Shown here: one piece after another, positions 6,297 to 9,465 of the stretch
Position numbering within the stretch: position 1 is the first letter of the stretch
Layout: each line of letters opens with the position of its first letter
From: Pseudomonadota bacterium
GTDB taxonomy: Bacteria > Pseudomonadota > Alphaproteobacteria > Acetobacterales > Acetobacteraceae
Length of the DNA: 9,465 nt
Direction of reading: 5' to 3'
NCBI GenBank assembly: GCA_021807465.1
Contig: JAKBCX010000028.1
Coordinates: forward strand, 1-9,465
Notes under the pieces: generated by a model
Databases searched by the model: none
The model's input: only the letters and a program-made list of their open reading frames with translations
What the model was told of the DNA's origin: nothing
Position numbers and translations under genes: made by a program

Positions 6297-6725
6297 TCAT
6301 GTACCGGCTTGCATATCCATGTGCAGCCGCGTCAGCTTCAGCGCCGCGATTTTCCATTCGCCGTTCACGCGCACCAGCCGGTCGTGGTAATGCCCGTAGC
6401 CGGTGAGCGATGGCTTGCCGGGGCCAAAAATCACCCGGTCCTGCATGGGGAAAATCGCCAGAGCCACATCGCCATTCAGCTCGACTTCCGGGAAATGCAC
6501 CTGATGCGCCGTGACCGCCTGGCCAATGGAGGCCAGCACCGAGGCCATTGCCGCATCCCGCCCCTTTATGGGCGGGCCGCCGCCTGCGGCAGACACGTCC
6601 AACTCGTAATCCTCGGTGAACAGCGCGCGCCACTCATCCCACTGCTTTGTATCCAGCAACCGGCAATAGCGCGCCTTCAACGCGCAAATCGCCAGCCGGT
6701 CTTGCGTCTCGTCACTGGCTGTCAT
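6297..6725 (-). CDS. SnoaL/NTF2-like protein
   Basis: A 142-aa protein of the SnoaL-like (NTF2 cone-fold) family, which includes small isomerases, cyclases, dehydratases and ring-hydroxylating dioxygenase small subunits. Typical features are the N-terminal helix LKARYCRLLDTKQWDEWRALFTEDYELD (about 16-43), His74 in TAHQVHFPEV, and the C-terminal strands GYGHYHDRLVRVNGEWKIA (109-127). Polar pocket residues (Asp25, Asp43, His74 and the His112/His114 pair) could be catalytic. The ATG at 6725 has GGGGGA about five bases upstream; the open frame extends to 6974 but overlaps the membrane-protein gene and is shadow. It sits between the membrane protein and the Gfo/Idh oxidoreductase in one operon. 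The specific reaction cannot be assigned. Confidence 0.87.
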   Translation of the reverse strand: MTASDETQDRLAICALKARYCRLLDTKQWDEWRALFTEDYELDVSAAGGGPPIKGRDAAMASVLASIGQAVTAHQVHFPEVELNGDVALAIFPMQDRVIFGPGKPSLTGYGHYHDRLVRVNGEWKIAALKLTRLHMDMQAGT

Positions 6726-6781
6726 GTCCGTCCCCCGCGCAGCGCCCCGTTCCGGGCTTCTATGCGGCGGAGTAAAGCATC

Positions 6782-6815
6782 GTTTGCCGCCGCACCGCAT
6801 GGCCCGGCGGCAAAC
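6782..6815 (-). other. Long intercistronic hairpin
   Basis: GTTTGCCGCCG (6782-6792) and CGGCGGCAAAC (6805-6815) form a perfect 11-bp stem with a 12-base loop, in the 112-base gap between the membrane-protein gene and the NTF2-like gene. No U-tract follows on either strand. It may protect or process the mRNA so that the two parts of the operon are expressed at different levels, or act as a partial terminator. Confidence 0.45.
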
Positions 6816-6837
6816 ATCGCGGCACCGATGCCGGAGG

Positions 6838-7347
6838 TCAGGCTTTCGCGCGGGCCGCCATGATGCGCTTGATGATGAATACCAGCACCGACAGATAAAC
6901 CGCGCTGCCGATAATGGTCTCCCCCACATCCATAAAATCGGTGTGCGCGAATTGCGGCGCGGTAAGTATGGCAAGCAGCAGCATCCCGCCCAGATTCACC
7001 AGCATCGGCGCCCATTGCATGAACTGGATAAACACGGCCACGGCGATAATAGCCACGCCAACCGCCAAGCCATGCGCCCCGTAATGCGCAGAGAGGTAAT
7101 TAAGCTGCCAGGCCAGCGCCACGCCGACGAGCGAACCCAGCAGGGCGGGCGCCAGGCGGTTGAACTCCATCCTGTCCATCACCCCCCAATACCAGGCAAA
7201 CACAAAGCTCGCGAAAAACGAGTGCAGATGCAGCGTGCCGCCAATCACCACCCATAGGGCGGAAAGCACGAAAACCGCCACCAGCATCCCAACTCCCGTC
7301 AGCAGGGTTGGGCGTGGCGTGGCGGCGTTGTTGTTCTGCGCGGTCAT
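6838..7347 (-). CDS. Small multi-pass inner-membrane protein, function unknown
   Basis: A 169-aa hydrophobic protein with about five or six membrane segments, near residues 14-36, 41-57, 65-83, 91-110, 114-132 and 142-161. A short polar N-terminus (MTAQNNNAATPRP) precedes the first segment and a basic tail (KRIMAARAKA) follows the last. In size and topology it resembles DUF1097-type inner-membrane proteins, but I do not recognise it with confidence. The ATG at 7347 is preceded by AGGGGA with seven bases spacing; the frame further upstream to 7446 lies in the intergenic region. It is first in the minus-strand operon with the NTF2-like and Gfo/Idh genes and is divergent from the GbsR-type regulator. 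A transport or accessory role for the operon substrate is possible but unproven. Confidence 0.82.
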   Translation of the reverse strand: MTAQNNNAATPRPTLLTGVGMLVAVFVLSALWVVIGGTLHLHSFFASFVFAWYWGVMDRMEFNRLAPALLGSLVGVALAWQLNYLSAHYGAHGLAVGVAIIAVAVFIQFMQWAPMLVNLGGMLLLAILTAPQFAHTDFMDVGETIIGSAVYLSVLVFIIKRIMAARAKA

Positions 7348-7499
7348 CTTGTTTCCCCTTTTTCTTCGGAAAATTGTGTGGCCTATCTGCCCGCATAGGC
7401 ACATTCTGTCCAATGTCCGCGCATCCGCGCCCCAACGCCTTGACAAGGCAGGGCTACAGGTATTTTTGGTCTGTTCAGAAAAGTCTGAAAGATTAAACT
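7348..7499. promoter_or_regulatory. Divergent promoter region with two inverted repeats
   Basis: This 152-base region separates the regulator from the membrane-protein operon. On the plus strand TTGACA (7440-7445) is a perfect -35; the best -10 is TATTTT (7461-7466) at a short 15-base spacing. TTCAGA-N4-TCTGAA (7474-7489) is a perfect inverted repeat placed just where transcription would start. A second repeat, GCCTAT-N8-ATAGGC (7381-7400), lies 34 bases upstream of the membrane-protein ATG. No convincing minus-strand promoter was found. Confidence 0.45.
7474..7489. promoter_or_regulatory. Candidate operator TTCAGA-N4-TCTGAA of the GbsR-type regulator
   Basis: A perfect 6-4-6 inverted repeat, 10 bases before the TTG start of the regulator. 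GTCTG also occurs twice as a direct repeat (7470-7474 and 7483-7487). This placement is typical of autorepression by a dimeric winged-helix protein. Binding is inferred from position alone. Confidence 0.45.
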
Positions 7500-8129
7500 T
7501 TGGAATTGTCGCCGCTTGCAGATGCCTTCATCAGGCATTTCGGAGAAATGGGCAGCCGGTGGGGTATCAACCGCACCGTCGGGCAGATTTATGCCCTGCT
7601 CTATATCTCCGGCCGCCCCCTGCCGGCTGACGAAATTGCCGAGGCGCTCAGTTTCTCCCGCTCCAATGTCTCCATGGGGCTGAAAGAGCTGCAAAGCTGG
7701 CGGCTGGTACGGCTGCAACACCTGCCCGGCGACCGCCGCGAGCATTTTTCCACGCCCGAGGATGTATGGCAGATCGTACGGATTCTGGCCGAGGAGCGCC
7801 GCCGCCGCGAGATAGACCCCACCCTTTCCGTGCTGCGCGACCTGCTGCTGAAAAAGCCCGGCAACGAGGATGAGCGCGCCATTCAGCACCGGCTGCAGGA
7901 AATGCACGACCTGATCGAGCTGCTCACGCGCTGGTCCGAGGATGTGCAGCGGCTTGAGACTCAACAATTAACACAAATATTACGGCTCGGCGCTGGCATC
8001 ATCCGGCTGCTTGACCTTAAAAACTCTCTGCCTTTGCTGGGCGCCAAACGGCGCCCGGCGCAAAGCCCTCCGGGCGACTCCACCCCCGACGAAGCTGCCC
8101 TTGCGGGCGAAGGGATGGATGATGACTGA
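7500..8129 (+). CDS. GbsR/MarR-type winged-helix transcriptional regulator
   Basis: A 209-aa DNA-binding protein. Residues 14-76 carry the GbsR-like winged helix: FGEMGSRWGINRTVGQIYALLY, then the helix-turn-helix LPADEIAEALSFSRSNVSMGLKEL (recognition helix about 51-64) and the wing RLQHLPGDRREHF. Residues 85-175 form charged helices suited to dimerisation, and the last 30 residues are polar and probably disordered. The start must be non-ATG: an in-frame TAA lies at 7494-7496 and the first ATG (codon 17) would cut into the conserved N-terminus, so TTG at 7500 is chosen, with TTG at 7506 as alternative. The Shine-Dalgarno is weak (GAAAG). It is divergent from the membrane-protein operon and probably controls it and itself. 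The ligand is unknown; GbsR relatives respond to choline-type compounds, but nothing here shows that. Confidence 0.88.
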   Translation: MELSPLADAFIRHFGEMGSRWGINRTVGQIYALLYISGRPLPADEIAEALSFSRSNVSMGLKELQSWRLVRLQHLPGDRREHFSTPEDVWQIVRILAEERRRREIDPTLSVLRDLLLKKPGNEDERAIQHRLQEMHDLIELLTRWSEDVQRLETQQLTQILRLGAGIIRLLDLKNSLPLLGAKRRPAQSPPGDSTPDEAALAGEGMDDD

Positions 8130-8139
8130 AAATTGCGGA

Positions 8140-8167
8140 TAACCCGCCGTAAAATTTCAGCGGGTTA
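8140..8167 (+). terminator. Hairpin after the regulator gene
   Basis: TAACCCGC (8140-8147) and GCGGGTTA (8160-8167) make a perfect 8-bp stem with a 12-base AT-rich loop, 10 bases after the regulator stop. There is no U-tract, so it is at best a weak terminator; it could also belong to the cyoA leader if transcription starts upstream. Confidence 0.35.
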
Positions 8168-8201
8168 AAGTTTGGAAGACTGCAGACCAGTGAACATGAA
8201 C

Positions 8202-8216
8202 CCGGCGCCCCGCCGG
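8202..8216 (+). promoter_or_regulatory. Small GC hairpin in the cyoA leader
   Basis: CCGGCG (8202-8207), CCC loop, CGCCGG (8211-8216): a perfect 6-bp stem ending 12 bases before the AGAGG ribosome site (8229-8233) of cyoA. It falls inside a short upstream ORF. It could affect access to the ribosome site. No convincing sigma70 promoter was found between 8130 and 8239. Confidence 0.3.
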
Positions 8217-8239
8217 ACAAGAAATTCCAGAGGCTTCAC

Positions 8240-9190
8240 ATGCGATCAAAACTATCGGCGCTAAAACCATTGGCTACCCTACCGGCGCTGCTGGCCCTGG
8301 CGGGCTGCGATACCGGCAATTACCGGCTGTTTCACCCGCTTACCGCGGTGGCCAAGGTGCAATGGTGGGCCACCTTGTTCGAGGCCGGCATCATGTCGCT
8401 CATCATCGTGCCCACCGCCATCCTCATTGCCTGGTTTGTCTGGCGCTACCGCAAAAACGCCAACGCCAAGTACGACCCCAGCTGGTCACACTCGCTGACG
8501 CTGGAAATCCTGGTCTGGGGCGTCCCACTCATCGTCGTCGCCATTTGCGGCATCATCTCCATTCGCACCACGCAGGATGTGGAGCCTTACGCCCCCGCCG
8601 TGCTGGCCAAGGACAAGGCCGCGCAAAACCCGATCGACATCGACGTCATCACCACCGATTGGCAGTGGCTCTTCATCTATCCGCAGCAAGGTGTCGCCGC
8701 CATCGACGAGCTGGTGGTGCCTGAAAACAGCGTGGTGCATCTGCGCCTCACCTCCACCGCGGTGGTCAACGACTTCTTCATCCCGCAAATCGCACCGATG
8801 ATCGACGTCATGCCGGGCATGCGCACCGAGAACACATTCGACACGCCGAAGATCGGTACCTATACGGGCTTCTCGGCCGATTTCTCGGGCGCTGGATTCT
8901 CCTGGATGCAGTTCCAAACCCATATCGTTTCCCAGGCCGGTTTCGACGCCTGGGTTGCCAAGGCTGCCGCCAGCCCGGTTCAGCTTTCCTATCAGGAATT
9001 CACCAAGCTGGCGCAGCCAACCGTGAATGAGGACAATAAACCCTCCTACTTCTCCAACGTCGCCCCCAACCTGTTCGATACTGTAGTCACCGCGGCGCAG
9101 GCCGGCGTGGTGTACCCCGTGCCGGACAGCGTCACAAAACGGGTGGCAAGTCTTGAAGATGGCGGCGGCGCCGCCGCCGCCACGAAATAA
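8240..9190 (+). CDS. cyoA: Cytochrome bo3-type ubiquinol oxidase subunit II
   Basis: A 316-aa subunit of the terminal oxidase that passes electrons from quinol to oxygen and pumps protons across the inner membrane. A lipoprotein signal ends in the lipobox LALAGC, giving lipidated Cys23. Two membrane helices follow (about 45-68 and 88-108), then a periplasmic cupredoxin domain (about 131-245) with DWQWLFIYPQQG and VNDFFIPQIAPMIDVMPGM. The Cys/His CuA ligands of cytochrome c oxidases are absent; the region reads FSADFSGAGFSWMQFQ, as in CyoA, which marks it as a quinol oxidase. The tail ends in a Gly/Ala stretch. The ATG has AGAGG six bases upstream. cyoB starts 18 bases after the stop, so this is the head of a cyo operon. 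Confidence 0.96.
   Translation: MRSKLSALKPLATLPALLALAGCDTGNYRLFHPLTAVAKVQWWATLFEAGIMSLIIVPTAILIAWFVWRYRKNANAKYDPSWSHSLTLEILVWGVPLIVVAICGIISIRTTQDVEPYAPAVLAKDKAAQNPIDIDVITTDWQWLFIYPQQGVAAIDELVVPENSVVHLRLTSTAVVNDFFIPQIAPMIDVMPGMRTENTFDTPKIGTYTGFSADFSGAGFSWMQFQTHIVSQAGFDAWVAKAAASPVQLSYQEFTKLAQPTVNEDNKPSYFSNVAPNLFDTVVTAAQAGVVYPVPDSVTKRVASLEDGGGAAAATK
9161..9178. repeat. Perfect 18-base GC palindrome at the 3' end of cyoA
   Basis: GGCGGCGGCGCCGCCGCC is perfectly self-complementary and ends 12 bases before the end of the cyoA stop codon. It encodes part of the Gly/Ala tail. As RNA it would fold into a very stable stem just before the cyoA-cyoB junction and might tune the ratio of the two subunits. 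Chance from GGC/GCC codon runs is an equally good explanation. Confidence 0.5.
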
Positions 9191-9208
9191 GCCTAAAAGG
9201 ACAGACCC

Positions 9209-9465
9209 ATGCAGGTTGCAATTCAAGGTCCATGGTCGCCGCTGCTCGGCCGGCTGACCCTCAACGCCATACCCTACACCAACCCCATCCTCGTCGGCAC
9301 GTTCGCCGTGGCGGCCCTTATCGGTCTGGTGGTGGTTGGCGCCGTGCTTTACTACAAAAAGCTCGGCTATTTGTGGCGCGAATGGCTCACCACCGTCGAT
9401 CATAAAAAAATCGGCGTGATGTATATCATCGTCGGCCTCGTCATGTTCTTCCGCGCCTTTGTGGA
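9209..9465 (+). CDS. cyoB: Cytochrome bo3-type ubiquinol oxidase subunit I, N-terminal part (truncated by window edge)
   Basis: The first 85 codons of the haem-copper catalytic subunit; the gene continues past the right edge. The protein begins [20 protein letters not shown] and shows the first membrane helix (about 28-49), then [22 protein letters not shown] (54-75), which matches the conserved CyoB start. Arg82 aligns with the quinol-site Arg71 of E. coli CyoB, and the cut codon GA- at position 86 is compatible with the partner Asp75. AAGGA lies seven bases before the ATG. The haem and CuB ligands lie beyond the window. Confidence 0.95.
   Translation, partial: MQVAIQGPWSPLLGRLTLNAIPYTNPILVGTFAVAALIGLVVVGAVLYYKKLGYLWREWLTTVDHKKIGVMYIIVGLVMFFRAFV

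Noticed and set aside
8486..9403. A 305-codon minus-strand frame opposite cyoA/cyoB
   Set aside because: It overlaps two secure cyo genes and has a Gly/His/Asp-rich shadow composition.

Overview
The window is high-GC, densely coding bacterial DNA. I place it in the Alphaproteobacteria, possibly near the acidophilic or acetic-acid Rhodospirillales. This rests on base composition, a cyo-type quinol oxidase operon and the style of the acyl-CoA catabolic genes; the class is fairly likely and the family is a guess. No rRNA, tRNA, IS element or CRISPR array was seen.

Layout. (1) At 1-1771, minus strand, an AMP-forming acyl-CoA ligase overlaps by one base (TAATG) the start of a MaoC-like/FAS1-like dehydratase that runs off the left edge. 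A candidate promoter with nested palindromes lies upstream. (2) At 1960-4213, minus strand, a tandem double beta-propeller SMP-30/NHL-type protein is followed by a carboxymuconolactone decarboxylase (CMD)-like protein. A second, paralogous CMD gene (4381-5037) points the other way from a shared divergent promoter region that holds a perfect inverted repeat. (3) A perfect bidirectional terminator (5041-5069) ends that gene and also faces a convergent minus-strand operon. That operon encodes a small multi-pass membrane protein, a SnoaL/NTF2-like protein and a Gfo/Idh/MocA oxidoreductase (7347 down to 5141). (4) A GbsR/MarR-type regulator with a TTG start (7500-8129) is divergent from this operon, with a TTCAGA-N4-TCTGAA palindrome just before its start. 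(5) At the right edge begins a cytochrome bo3-type quinol oxidase operon: cyoA complete, cyoB truncated.

Working together (inference). Regions 1-3 look like an accessory catabolic locus. The ligase would make a CoA thioester and the MaoC-like enzyme would hydrate or dehydrate it. The CMD, propeller, NTF2-like and Gfo/Idh proteins would handle a cyclic, lactone or sugar-like substrate. The substrate cannot be read from the sequence. The GbsR-type regulator probably controls itself and the divergent operon. The cyo operon is respiratory core and probably only a neighbour.

The points most worth a second look are the two CMD paralogs flanking a 12-repeat double propeller, the operator-like repeat in their divergent promoter, the lost EKP lysine in the Gfo/Idh protein, and the leader region of cyoA.
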